DNA of 24,858 nt from SAR202 cluster bacterium (lineage in GTDB: Bacteria > Chloroflexota > Dehalococcoidia > Lucifugimonadales > JASMAO01). Positions 7,420 through 15,403 of the stretch are shown here, piece by piece; the stretch's first letter is position 1; each line of letters begins with the position of its first letter. Under the pieces are notes generated by a model. The model saw nothing but the letters and a program-made list of their open reading frames with translations, made no database searches and was not told the DNA's origin. A program made the position numbers and the translations under genes. The DNA lies in assembly GCA_030754315.1 (NCBI GenBank), contig JASMAO010000165.1:1-24858 (forward strand), given 5' to 3'.

Positions 7420-8451
7420 TTATGCGGTCTCTGCAGTTGCACCATCGGTTCCTGTGGAATTTGTATCGCCCGAATCGCCTCTAATGAGGCTCTCTAGACG
7501 GGCCGCAACCTCTTGGTGCTCGCGTAGGAAAGACTTAGCATTTTCTTTTCCTTGGCCCAAACGCGTGTCCTCGAATGAGTAGAACGAACCGTTTTTTTTG
7601 ACCATACCCATCTGTTCCCCTAAGTCTATAAGATCACTTTCCTTACTTATGCCATGGTTGAACATAATATCGAACTCGGCCACTCGGAATGGAGGAGCAA
7701 CCTTGTTTTTGACTATTTTGGCTCTCACTCTACTGCCGACGACCGTGCCTCCAACTTTGATCGATTCGATCCGGCGTAGGTCTATGCGCACCGAGCTATA
7801 GAATTTGAGAGCGCGGCCACCAGGAGTTACTTCAGGGCTACCCCAAATTACACCGACCTTCTCGCGTATCTGGTTGATGAACATGACCGAGCATTTGGAA
7901 TGATTAATTGCGGCTGTCAACTTACGGAGGGCTTGTGACATAATGCGAGCTTGAAGGCCAACGTGAGTGTCACCCATGTCTCCCTCCAATTCTGCGCGGG
8001 GTACTAGGGCAGCAACGCTATCCACGACAACAACGTCCACCGCGCTACTCCGCACGAGATATTCACATATTTCGAGCCCTTGCTCGGCGGAGTCAGGTTG
8101 TGCTACCAGAAGTTCGGCAGTATCGACACCGCATTTGGTAGCATAGCCTGGGTCCAAGGCATGCTCAGCGTCTATATACGCCGCTGTACCGCCCGCTTTT
8201 TGAGCCTCAGACATGACGTGAAAAGCTAGGGTAGATTTACCGGAGGATTCGGTGCCGAATGTCTCAACAACTCTGCCTCTCGGTATACCTCCTATGCCTA
8301 GGGCGAAGTCTAACGAAATAGACCCTGTAGAAATGGCGTCTTCAAGTGAATGGCTGCTCATATCACCAAGCCTCATCACAGTGCCTGATCCAAACTGGCG
8401 GTCTATCTGTCCTATAGCAATTTCTAGTGCCTTTGTTTTTTCTGTTGCCAT
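7420..8451 (-). CDS. recA: RecA recombinase
   Basis: A 343-residue DNA strand-exchange ATPase that also activates LexA self-cleavage in the SOS response. It has the STGSISLD region at 41-48, Walker A at 66-74, the catalytic DAEHALD segment, the Walker B strand VDVVVVDSVAAL, the L1/L2 DNA-binding region including GSPEVTPGGRALKFY, and an acidic, Ser/Thr/Gly-rich tail. The P-loop reads GTESSGKST instead of the nearly universal GPESSGKTT, so positions 67 and 73 (same numbering as E. coli) are changed from Pro to Thr and from Thr to Ser. The key Lys72 and Thr74 are kept, so ATPase activity should remain. The gene is divergent from the amidotransferase gene and has a candidate LexA box upstream. 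Confidence 0.99.
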   Translation of the reverse strand: MATEKTKALEIAIGQIDRQFGSGTVMRLGDMSSHSLEDAISTGSISLDFALGIGGIPRGRVVETFGTESSGKSTLAFHVMSEAQKAGGTAAYIDAEHALDPGYATKCGVDTAELLVAQPDSAEQGLEICEYLVRSSAVDVVVVDSVAALVPRAELEGDMGDTHVGLQARIMSQALRKLTAAINHSKCSVMFINQIREKVGVIWGSPEVTPGGRALKFYSSVRIDLRRIESIKVGGTVVGSRVRAKIVKNKVAPPFRVAEFDIMFNHGISKESDLIDLGEQMGMVKKNGSFYSFEDTRLGQGKENAKSFLREHQEVAARLESLIRGDSGDTNSTGTDGATAETA

Positions 8452-8483
8452 CGTTTCAAACCTTACCGATGAGTACGTTTTCT

Positions 8484-8507
8484 TGTATAATACTAAAACA
8501 CTTGTTC
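8484..8507 (-). promoter_or_regulatory. recA promoter with Gram-positive-type SOS box
   Basis: On the minus strand, GAAC-AAGT-GTTT at 8507-8496 matches the DinR/LexA consensus GAAC-N4-GTTC at 7 of 8 fixed bases. It is followed at once by an AT-rich stretch holding TATTAT (8492-8487) and TATACA (8489-8484) as possible -10 elements, about 30-40 nt from the recA ATG. The placement between -35 and -10 fits repressor occlusion. The -35 itself is weak. Confidence 0.5.
8486..8491 (+). promoter_or_regulatory. Possible divergent -10 element
   Basis: A perfect TATAAT lies on the plus strand, overlapping the recA promoter on the other strand. Only a poor -35 match (TTACCG at 8463-8468, 17 bp upstream) is present. 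If used, it would place the amidotransferase transcript start near 8498, inside the SOS box, so both directions could be under the same repressor. Confidence 0.25.
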
Positions 8508-8640
8508 TATCAGATGGGCATCATAACACGATGCCTCTAGTCTCACAAGGATACACTATCAATTGTGATTGGCATGGGTTCTGTATTAAGCGTGCTCCTA
8601 TCAAAAGAACCCCTATGATTCGTGTGTCACAAAATATTGT

Positions 8641-9357
8641 GTGGATAACTACAAAAACATTAAGCGGGTCGAATCATTGACCACTATTCCTGTGATAGGC
8701 CTTATGGCAAAACCGGAGGCATCAACAGACCTTTTTGTTGACACCATTTTACGTGTCGGAGGAATGCCTCAGCTTATTGACCCGGATGATGGGAGGGCAC
8801 CGACGGAAATTGTTGCTGAGATTGCCGGTCTGCTGATTGGGGGGGAATCCGACCTTGATCCTCTTCGGTGCCAACGAGCTGGAGATGAGGGTTTGGTGAG
8901 GGGGTTGTTTGAGTTGTCTTTGTTGAAAATTGCCATGCATACGGACCTCCCTGTATTGGGCATCTGTCGTGGTATGCAGGCGCTTAATGTCGCTCTCGGC
9001 GGCTCTGTAACGACCAATTCGGAGCTAGAAAAAGCCCATGGCATTGAATCTTCTGGAGGCTCAGCTTTACATAGGATATTCATAACACCCGGCAGTAAAT
9101 TAGCCGCTATCGTTGGATCGGGCGGGATAGTCAGGGTCAATAGTCGTCACAGACAATGTGTTACTGAGCAACATAAAGCAGGCAAACTGCTTGCATCTGC
9201 GTATGCATTAGATGACGGGGTAATAGAGGGGCTTGAGAGTCCCGAACACCAGTGGATTATCGGAGTGCAGTTCCATCCGGAACGGCGCTTAGAGATCCCG
9301 CCGCACTTTGAGCGTCTGTTCCAATCGTTCGTCGAGAGATCCGCTCATAATTCATGA
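8641..9357 (+). CDS. Class I glutamine amidotransferase-like hydrolase (peptidase C26)
   Basis: A protein of up to 238 residues of the gamma-glutamyl hydrolase group that includes PuuD (gamma-glutamyl-GABA hydrolase). The nucleophile elbow is GICRGMQALNV with Cys109, and the catalytic His212 and Glu214 are in VQFHPE. The VNSRHRQ segment around His170 is the usual substrate-pocket motif of the family. The substrate is uncertain: putrescine breakdown would normally come with puuABC neighbours, and none is here. The start is doubtful. GTG at 8641 gives about 16 residues ahead of the usual IPVIGL first strand and has no ribosome-binding site, and a TTG at 8677 would fit the family start better. 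The gene is divergent from recA and followed by gyrA, which has its own promoter. Confidence 0.88.
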   Translation: MDNYKNIKRVESLTTIPVIGLMAKPEASTDLFVDTILRVGGMPQLIDPDDGRAPTEIVAEIAGLLIGGESDLDPLRCQRAGDEGLVRGLFELSLLKIAMHTDLPVLGICRGMQALNVALGGSVTTNSELEKAHGIESSGGSALHRIFITPGSKLAAIVGSGGIVRVNSRHRQCVTEQHKAGKLLASAYALDDGVIEGLESPEHQWIIGVQFHPERRLEIPPHFERLFQSFVERSAHNS

Positions 9358-9435
9358 TTAGGTAAACTAAACCCGAGGCTCTCGTCTAGTCAATTTGATG
9401 AAATGCATGGCTCCAAAGACCCACTTCAGGCATTT

Positions 9436-9464
9436 TTGAATAATGAAGTTGCGTAGCGTATAAT
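9436..9464 (+). promoter_or_regulatory. gyrA promoter
   Basis: TTGAAT at 9436-9441 (4 of 6) and a perfect TATAAT at 9459-9464 are 17 bp apart. Transcription would begin near 9471, giving a leader of about 98 nt before the ATG at 9569. Confidence 0.65.
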
Positions 9465-9568
9465 GGGCATTGCATCATCTTGGGCACAACATGTAGGTGT
9501 TTACCAGGATTTCTTGTCATTAATATGTTCGTATAAGTCCTCGGCGTTTTAATTTAGGAGTCTACTGC

Positions 9569-12151
9569 ATGGTTACGAAGACCGATTATGGATTCGTGAG
9601 GTCTGCTGAGATAGTGGAGGAGATGCGTACTTCCTACATGGACTACGCAATGAGCGTTATTATTGCGAGAGCTCTTCCCGACGCTCGTGATGGCCTGAAG
9701 CCTGTGCAACGGCGCATCCTCTATGCGATGCAAGACCTCGGGATGAGGCCAAATTCTGCCTACAAAAAGAGCGCGCGTTTGGTCGGTGAAGTACTTGGTA
9801 AATGGCACCCTCACGGCGACCAGTCGGTTTACGACGCGATGGTAAGGCTTGCGCAGGATTTTTCCATGCGCGCGCCTCTGGTTGACGGGCAAGGCAATTT
9901 TGGCAGTGTGGATGGGGATCCCCCCGCAGCTATGAGGTATACCGAGGCCAGGCTTAGCGCCATCTCAGAGCAGATGCTGCTGAATTTGGACCAGGACACT
10001 GTCGATTTCATCGACAATTTCGACGGCACTCTTCAAGAGCCTTCGGTTTTACCCACGAGACTTCCTACTCTACTGGTAAATGGGGCCTCGGGGATTGCCG
10101 TTGGTATGGCCACTAACATTCCGCCTCATAACCCAAGTGAGGTCTGTAACGCAATCGTTCGGATGATTGATGAACCGGATATCACCGTAGAGGCACTGAT
10201 GAGATCTGTCAGGGGACCCGATTTTCCAACGGGTGCCACTATCATGGGTCGTGATGGGATTAAAAACGCATATACAACTGGCCGTGGCCAGATTGTGGTC
10301 AGGGCAACGGCTGACTTTGAACAACTCAAACGCTCAAATCGTATGGCAATAGTAGTCACGGAGTTGCCATACCAAGTCAACAAATCCTCGCTTATAGAAA
10401 AAATAGCTGCTCTAGCCAAAAGCAAGCAGATCGATGGAATAGCCGATCTGCGGGATGAGTCGGACCGGCATGGGATGAGGATAGTAATGGAGCTGCGTCC
10501 TGGGGCGCAGGCGCTAGTTATTCTCAACAATCTTTACAAATACACCGCCATGCAGTCCAATTTCTCGGCGAACATGCTCGCCCTTGTAGATGGATCTCCC
10601 AAAGTAATTACGTTGAGACAAGCGCTTCAACATTACATTGAGTTTCGTGAGGAGGTTGTCACACGACGAACGCGCTATGAGTTGAAGAAAGCGCGGGGGC
10701 GGGCGCACATTCTTGAAGGATTGCGGACCGCTCTGCAATTTCTTGATGACATTATTGCCCTAATTCGAAACGCAAAGGACGTAGAGGCCGCTAGACACGG
10801 ACTAATGTCCAGCTATGATTTAGACGAGCTTCAGGCTCAGGCGATCCTTGACATGCAACTGCGACGTTTTGCGGCATTAGAACGCGAGAAAATAGAGACT
10901 GAGTATAAGGAGCTTCTCCAGACGATAGGTCATCTCGAAGAATTATTGGCAGATGTAAACAAGATTCTTGCTGTGGTTAAGGAAGAAACTCAAGACCTGA
11001 AGAAGAAATTTGGGGAAAAGAGACGCACGGCGATTGCTGGAGAGGCAGAAGAATTTGAGGACCAGGACTTAGTGGCCCGAGAAAAAGTGGTGATTACACT
11101 TAGTCGAGAGGGCTATATCAAACGAATTCCGGCGTCTACCTATCGAAGCCAGCATAGAGGTGGCAAAGGTGTTCGAAGCATGACCAAACGTGAAGAAGAT
11201 CCGGTTGCTCACATCTTGCTTTGCGACACTCACGACAAATTGTTGTTTTTCACCAACAAGGGCCGGGTGTTACCTTTGGAGCACTCATTCCGATTGCGAG
11301 GTGACACATCCAAGACAACTAGGGGCGTGCCTGTAGTCAATGTTATTCCTCTCACTGACGGAGAGAAGGTCAACGCAATTCTAGGTGTCGACACATTGGA
11401 CCACGAGGACTTGTTCTTGTTGCTTGCAACTCGTCGTGGTGTTGTCAAACGAGTGGGCTTGAACTCGATGTCAAACGTTCGCCGATCTGGCATCATCATA
11501 ATGAAGCTGAAGGAGAAAGATGAACTCGTCACTGCACGCCTGACACGAGAGATGGATGAACTCATCATGGTGTCGCAACAGGGAATGTCCATTAGATACC
11601 CAGTGTCTCAGATTACTGCGAGACAGAGGGCGGCTGGTGGTGTCAGGGGCATGATGCTTCGTAAGGAGGGTAAAAAACCTTCTAAGGACTTTATCATAGG
11701 TGTTGACGTCGTTGTCCCCGATTCAAAACTGCTCGTGATTAGCAAGAATGGGTTCGGCAAATTAACAGACTTGAAAAAATATAGATCACAGGCACGAGGC
11801 GGGATGGGCATAAAGACATTCAATATCACGAAGAAAACGGGTCCAGTTGCCGCAGCTGATGTGATTGATGACAGCAAAGAGGTCTACGTGGTCTCTGCCA
11901 AGGCCCAGGTCCTCCGGACAAGCCTGTCTGAAATACGGAGTACAGGACGTGCAACACAAGGAGTGACTATCTTCAAGCCGCAGCCTGGAGATGCTGTGGT
12001 ATCGATATCCTGCGTTGGGGAAATGAATGTCCCGGAAGAGGATACTGAGGACAAAGAATCGTCTAATGTTTCTAAACCTTCGCCAAAGAGAGTAGCTAAC
12101 TCCAATGACAGTGGTAGGAACGGGAACATGTTACCTCCTCGACTTCTCTGA
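9569..12151 (+). CDS. gyrA: DNA gyrase subunit A
   Basis: An 860-residue breakage-reunion subunit of gyrase, which works as A2B2 to put negative supercoils in DNA. The winged-helix catalytic region ends in AAMRYTEARLS with the active Tyr124. The coiled-coil tower and DNA gate follow to about residue 500. The GyrA box QHRGGKG at 528-534 and the repeated beta-pinwheel blades follow and separate it from ParC. A 40-residue polar tail closes the protein. In the quinolone-binding helix, WHPHGDQSVYD, the residue equal to E. coli Ser83 is Gln85, while the Asp87 equivalent (Asp89) is kept. AGGAG at 9556-9560, 8 nt before the ATG, supports the start. gyrB is not in the window. Confidence 0.98.
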   Translation: MVTKTDYGFVRSAEIVEEMRTSYMDYAMSVIIARALPDARDGLKPVQRRILYAMQDLGMRPNSAYKKSARLVGEVLGKWHPHGDQSVYDAMVRLAQDFSMRAPLVDGQGNFGSVDGDPPAAMRYTEARLSAISEQMLLNLDQDTVDFIDNFDGTLQEPSVLPTRLPTLLVNGASGIAVGMATNIPPHNPSEVCNAIVRMIDEPDITVEALMRSVRGPDFPTGATIMGRDGIKNAYTTGRGQIVVRATADFEQLKRSNRMAIVVTELPYQVNKSSLIEKIAALAKSKQIDGIADLRDESDRHGMRIVMELRPGAQALVILNNLYKYTAMQSNFSANMLALVDGSPKVITLRQALQHYIEFREEVVTRRTRYELKKARGRAHILEGLRTALQFLDDIIALIRNAKDVEAARHGLMSSYDLDELQAQAILDMQLRRFAALEREKIETEYKELLQTIGHLEELLADVNKILAVVKEETQDLKKKFGEKRRTAIAGEAEEFEDQDLVAREKVVITLSREGYIKRIPASTYRSQHRGGKGVRSMTKREEDPVAHILLCDTHDKLLFFTNKGRVLPLEHSFRLRGDTSKTTRGVPVVNVIPLTDGEKVNAILGVDTLDHEDLFLLLATRRGVVKRVGLNSMSNVRRSGIIIMKLKEKDELVTARLTREMDELIMVSQQGMSIRYPVSQITARQRAAGGVRGMMLRKEGKKPSKDFIIGVDVVVPDSKLLVISKNGFGKLTDLKKYRSQARGGMGIKTFNITKKTGPVAAADVIDDSKEVYVVSAKAQVLRTSLSEIRSTGRATQGVTIFKPQPGDAVVSISCVGEMNVPEEDTEDKESSNVSKPSPKRVANSNDSGRNGNMLPPRLL

Positions 12152-12187
12152 CACTGGTTGGGTGTTTCTTGACCAAGGCTTTTCTGG

Positions 12188-12214
12188 CAGAGTTCCCAAG
12201 TACTCTGATTTTTT
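12188..12214 (+). terminator. Intrinsic terminator after gyrA
   Basis: CAGAGT (12188-12193) and ACTCTG (12202-12207) form a perfect 6-bp stem with an 8-nt loop, directly followed by A and six T residues (12209-12214). It lies about 36 bp after the gyrA stop. This is the clearest intrinsic terminator in the window. Confidence 0.65.
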
Positions 12215-12429
12215 CGCACGCAACAGAAGGGTATTAGTGTGATGACGAATCTTGGTTCCCAGCCAAACCAGAGCATATAAAGTCACCTATAGAACAACGT
12301 TTGACTCCCATGCTCACTTGGCCTACCAGTGGCACCATTCCTGGTGGGTGTGTGCCCCGCTGTTGGCAATGTAAGGCAAGCCGAATTCCGTGTCAGCAGA
12401 CTTTGTCACTACCGTACTGTATTTAAATG

Positions 12430-12459
12430 TTGATCTGAGATTATAGGCACGATTAGAAT
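12430..12459 (+). promoter_or_regulatory. Candidate ffh promoter
   Basis: TTGATC at 12430-12435 (4 of 6) and TAGAAT at 12454-12459 (5 of 6) are 18 bp apart. The start site would be near 12466, only about a dozen nt before the ATG, with the GGGAGG ribosome-binding site at the extreme 5' end of the mRNA. That geometry makes this tentative. Confidence 0.3.
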
Positions 12460-12477
12460 CGGTTTCGGGAGGTTTTT

Positions 12478-13809
12478 ATGTTTGAATCGTTATCCGGCAA
12501 ATTAACGAGCGTCTTTCAGCGCCTTGGTAACAAGGGCAGGCTAACGGCAAAGGATGTCGATGAAGCGCTTAGAGAAATAAGGCTGGCGCTCCTAGAAGCT
12601 GATGTCAATTTCAAGGTCGTTCGGGGATTCGTGGATCGTATCAGGGAGCGGGCACTGGACGAGGAATTGTTAAAAAGTATCGGCCCTGGGCAGCAAGTAG
12701 TCAAAATTACAAATGAAGAATTGACACACATTCTTGGAGGTGGCCACCAGGCCCTGAACTCGACCGAGGAATCACCGGATGTTGTGTTGATGGTGGGATT
12801 GAATGGTTCTGGTAAAACCACCACGGCGGCGAAACTTGCTCTACATTTGAAGGAATCTGGTCAGAATACAAATTTGGTTGCAGCAGACCTACACCGACCT
12901 GCTGCGATAGAACAGCTTGAGACGCTTGGTAAACAAATTGAAATTGAGGTTTATCGAGGCGCCCCCGAAGCTACAACGATTGAAGTCGCGGATGCCGGTG
13001 TCAAACGTGCCCGTGACCTAGGTACTGACTGGTCCATTGTGGATACTGCCGGGCGATTCCAGATCGATGATGACTTGATGAAAGAACTAGAGTCCGTAAA
13101 GAAGGCCATATCGCCTTCGGAGACGATACTGGTCGTCGATGCTATGACCGGTCAGGACGCAGTTAAAGTGGCTGAAGAATTCCAAGCACGCATTGGGTTG
13201 ACTGGCGTAATTTTGACAAAGCTGGATGGAGATGCGAGGGGAGGATCTGCGATTTCAGTCGTTGCGGTGACTGGAGTACCTATCAAATTTATTGGGACAG
13301 GCGAGAGAGTCCAAGCATTGGAGCCGTTTCACCCTGACAGGTTGGCTTCCAGAATTTTGGGCATGGGAGACGTGTTGTCGCTGATTGAAAAGACCCAAGA
13401 ATCTTTCGATCATCGACAAGCGGCTGAGTTGGAGAGAAAGATACGGCGCTCAACTTTTGATTTAGAAGACTTTGTTCAACAACTTCAACAGTTAAAAAAG
13501 ATGGGCCCTTTGGGGCAAGTGTTGGATATGGTGCCGGGTTTTTCCTCTGTTAAAGGTCGTTTGGGCGAGGGGGAATTAGGTGAGGATCAAATCCGTAAGA
13601 CTGAGGCATTAATATACTCGATGACACCTGAGGAGCGCCGTCGCCCTGAGATCATTGGAGGAAGTCGCAGGCGGCGCATCGCTAAGGGAAGTGGAACGGC
13701 TCCGCAGGATGTCAATACGTTGCTCAATCAATTTCGCCAAGTGCAAAAGCTTATGAAGCAGATGTCATCGGGCAAGGGGCTGGATGCATTCACCCGGATG
13801 CTGAAATGA
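12478..13809 (+). CDS. ffh: Signal recognition particle GTPase Ffh
   Basis: A 443-residue SRP54 homologue that, with 4.5S/SRP RNA, binds signal sequences on ribosomes and delivers them to FtsY at the membrane. The N domain covers about 1-90. The G domain has the P-loop GLNGSGKTT at 107-115, ADLHRPAA, DTAGR at 189-193 and TKLDGDARGG at 247-256. The Met-rich M domain runs from about 320 and includes the RNA-binding SRRRRIAKGSG segment and a tail of LMKQMSSGKG type. The length is normal (about 440-450). GGGAGG at 12467-12472, 5 nt ahead of the ATG, supports the start. rpsP and rimM, frequent neighbours in other bacteria, are absent. Confidence 0.98.
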   Translation: MFESLSGKLTSVFQRLGNKGRLTAKDVDEALREIRLALLEADVNFKVVRGFVDRIRERALDEELLKSIGPGQQVVKITNEELTHILGGGHQALNSTEESPDVVLMVGLNGSGKTTTAAKLALHLKESGQNTNLVAADLHRPAAIEQLETLGKQIEIEVYRGAPEATTIEVADAGVKRARDLGTDWSIVDTAGRFQIDDDLMKELESVKKAISPSETILVVDAMTGQDAVKVAEEFQARIGLTGVILTKLDGDARGGSAISVVAVTGVPIKFIGTGERVQALEPFHPDRLASRILGMGDVLSLIEKTQESFDHRQAAELERKIRRSTFDLEDFVQQLQQLKKMGPLGQVLDMVPGFSSVKGRLGEGELGEDQIRKTEALIYSMTPEERRRPEIIGGSRRRRIAKGSGTAPQDVNTLLNQFRQVQKLMKQMSSGKGLDAFTRMLK

Positions 13810-13966
13810 CTCAACTCTCATGGTAGGGTGAGTTTAGTGGGTCCTGATGAGTGTCTTGTTCCATGCCAATTCGGTGTTCGTGTTAGTACTTAGCGGTCCA
13901 TTGGCTGAATCAAGTGGAATTTTGTTTGTAACATGATATCTGGGACAGAGGGGTAGTTTCGTTGTG

Positions 13967-13996
13967 TTGCCCGGTTTATCTTTCAGAGAATACAAT
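13967..13996 (+). promoter_or_regulatory. Promoter for tRNA-Ser and possibly sucCD
   Basis: TTGCCC at 13967-13972 (4 of 6) and TACAAT at 13991-13996 (5 of 6) are 18 bp apart. The expected start near 14003 lies about 24 nt before the tRNA 5' end. No separate promoter is visible between the tRNA and sucC. Confidence 0.45.
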
Positions 13997-14026
13997 ACCT
14001 GAGGAGAATGGGGATGTTTTAGTTAG

Positions 14027-14112
14027 GGAGGGGTGGCCGAGTGGTTTAAGGCGCCTGTCTTGAAAACAGGTACTCCTGATCGGAGTCATGGGTTCGAATC
14101 CCATCCCCTCCG
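14027..14112 (+). tRNA. tRNA-Ser (anticodon TGA)
   Basis: A full class II cloverleaf. The acceptor stem is GGAGGGG (14027-14033) with CCCCTCC (14105-14111), and the discriminator is G14112. The D-arm starts with GGCCGAG. The anticodon stem is CCTGT/ACAGG around the loop CTTGAAA, giving anticodon TGA, which reads UCA and related serine codons. A long variable arm (ACTCCTGATCGGAGT) and the T-arm ATGGG-TTCGAAT-CCCAT follow. The CCA end is not encoded: the genome continues CCG. Confidence 0.97.
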
Positions 14113-14172
14113 CCGATGCACGGAGTGTCCTGTTGCAGTAGAGTAGAATTAACGAGAAAATATTTAAAAGCG

Positions 14173-15327
14173 ATGAAGATTCACGAATATCAGGCAAAGG
14201 CCATGCTTGCCGAAAACGGGATTCCCGTTCCCCAGGGAGGTTACGCATTAACCGCTGAAGAAGCCGCTGAACTAGCCGATCGAATAGGTCCAAGCGTGGT
14301 AGTCAAAGCGCAAGTTCACGCTGGAGGCCGCGGAAAGGCAGGTGGTATCAAACTGGTTTCATCCGTAGATGAGGCTCGGCTGGTGGCCAAAGAATTGATT
14401 GGGTCTACCTTGGTTACTCATCAGACTGGCCCAGAGGGCGTTCCGGTACGTGGACTCTTAGTAGAGGAGGCTCTTGATGTCGAACGTGAACTTTATTTAG
14501 GACTCGTTGTGGATGCAGCGGTAGGCGGCGTTGTGGTAATGGCGAGTGAATCTGGCGGATTGGATATCGAGGAGGTAGCAGATCAGACGCCAGAAAAGAT
14601 CATCAGAGTTGGTGTAGATCCAGGACTTGGGTTAATGGATTATCAAGCTCGAATGATTGCTTACCGACTCGGGCTGGACGCTCAGCAGATTCGTCTCGCT
14701 GCCGAATACATTGGACATCTGTATCGAATGTTTATAGACAATGACTGCTCACTCGTTGAGATTAACCCATTGGTAGTTACGAAGGACCTCCGGTTACTTG
14801 CCGCAGATGCTAAAGTGAACTTTGATGACGACGCTCTTTTCAAGCACCCCCATTTATCCGAATTACACGATTCCGAGCAAGAGGAACCTCTTGAGGTACG
14901 TGCTGGCAAGTTTGGCATCAGCTACGTCAAGTTGAACGGAGATGTGGGATGCATGGTAAACGGTGCAGGTTTAGCAATGGCAACGATGGACGTGACTGAT
15001 GCTGTAGGCGCTTCTCCAGCCAATTTCCTTGATGTGGGTGGGGGTGCCGATGAAGAGAAGGTAAAAGAGGCGATGAAGATACTACTCTCCGACCCTAAAG
15101 TAACTCGCGTGTTAATCAACATATTCGGTGGAATCTTAAGATGTGACATTGTAGCGAGAGGTCTTATACAAGCGGCCAAAGAAATGCCGCATGCAGTAAG
15201 GCCTATGGTGGTACGCATGCTGGGCACGAATTCGGAAGAGGGCCGTAAGCTTCTGGAAGACTCTGGCTTGGATGTTGTACAAGTCACGACGTTTGCCGAG
15301 GCTGCTGAAGCCATCAAGGTGGCATGA
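14173..15327 (+). CDS. sucC: Succinate-CoA ligase beta subunit
   Basis: A 384-residue ATP-grasp subunit that works with SucD to interconvert succinyl-CoA and succinate with formation of ATP or GTP in the TCA cycle. It has the typical start MKIHEYQAKAML, the nucleotide loop AGGRGKAGG at 50-58, VEINPLV, NGAGLAMAT, FLDVGGGAD at 285-293 and the NIFGGILRCD motif near 316. The length equals the usual 385-390. The frame is open further upstream to an ATG beside the tRNA, but the extra 19 residues have no counterpart in the family, so the start is set at 14173. The ribosome-binding site is weak (AAAAG). It begins 60 nt after the tRNA. A malate-CoA ligase role cannot be excluded from sequence alone. 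Confidence 0.95.
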   Translation: MKIHEYQAKAMLAENGIPVPQGGYALTAEEAAELADRIGPSVVVKAQVHAGGRGKAGGIKLVSSVDEARLVAKELIGSTLVTHQTGPEGVPVRGLLVEEALDVERELYLGLVVDAAVGGVVVMASESGGLDIEEVADQTPEKIIRVGVDPGLGLMDYQARMIAYRLGLDAQQIRLAAEYIGHLYRMFIDNDCSLVEINPLVVTKDLRLLAADAKVNFDDDALFKHPHLSELHDSEQEEPLEVRAGKFGISYVKLNGDVGCMVNGAGLAMATMDVTDAVGASPANFLDVGGGADEEKVKEAMKILLSDPKVTRVLINIFGGILRCDIVARGLIQAAKEMPHAVRPMVVRMLGTNSEEGRKLLEDSGLDVVQVTTFAEAAEAIKVA

Positions 15328-15403
15328 TGGGGCGTTCCTACTACATCAAATTTCCCCGAGAAGCCTATACAACCACTTCCAGCCAATCAGGAGTAGCCGG
15401 CTG

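Larger units (their letters stand above)
12152..12477. other. 326-bp gyrA-ffh intergenic region
   Basis: The left end holds the gyrA terminator at 12188-12214. The right end holds a possible ffh promoter at 12430-12459 and the ribosome-binding site GGGAGG. I see no gene, RNA gene or repeat in the middle. Confidence 0.5.

Noticed and set aside
11230..12276. Minus-strand frames across the 3' part of gyrA
   Set aside because: They are antisense shadows of a full-length, well-conserved gyrA, with no ribosome-binding sites or recognisable domains.
13813..13834. Hairpin after ffh as an intrinsic terminator
   Set aside because: The stem is interrupted by a mismatch and no T-tract follows.
14116..14172. 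Longer N-terminus for sucC, starting beside the tRNA
   Set aside because: The added 19 residues match nothing in the family and the frame begins 4 nt after the tRNA. MKIHEYQAKAML at 14173 is the standard SucC start.
15272..15403. Longer N-terminus for sucD reaching into sucC
   Set aside because: The extra residues are not SucD-like, and a TTG at 15404 with AGGAG 10 nt upstream gives the family start.
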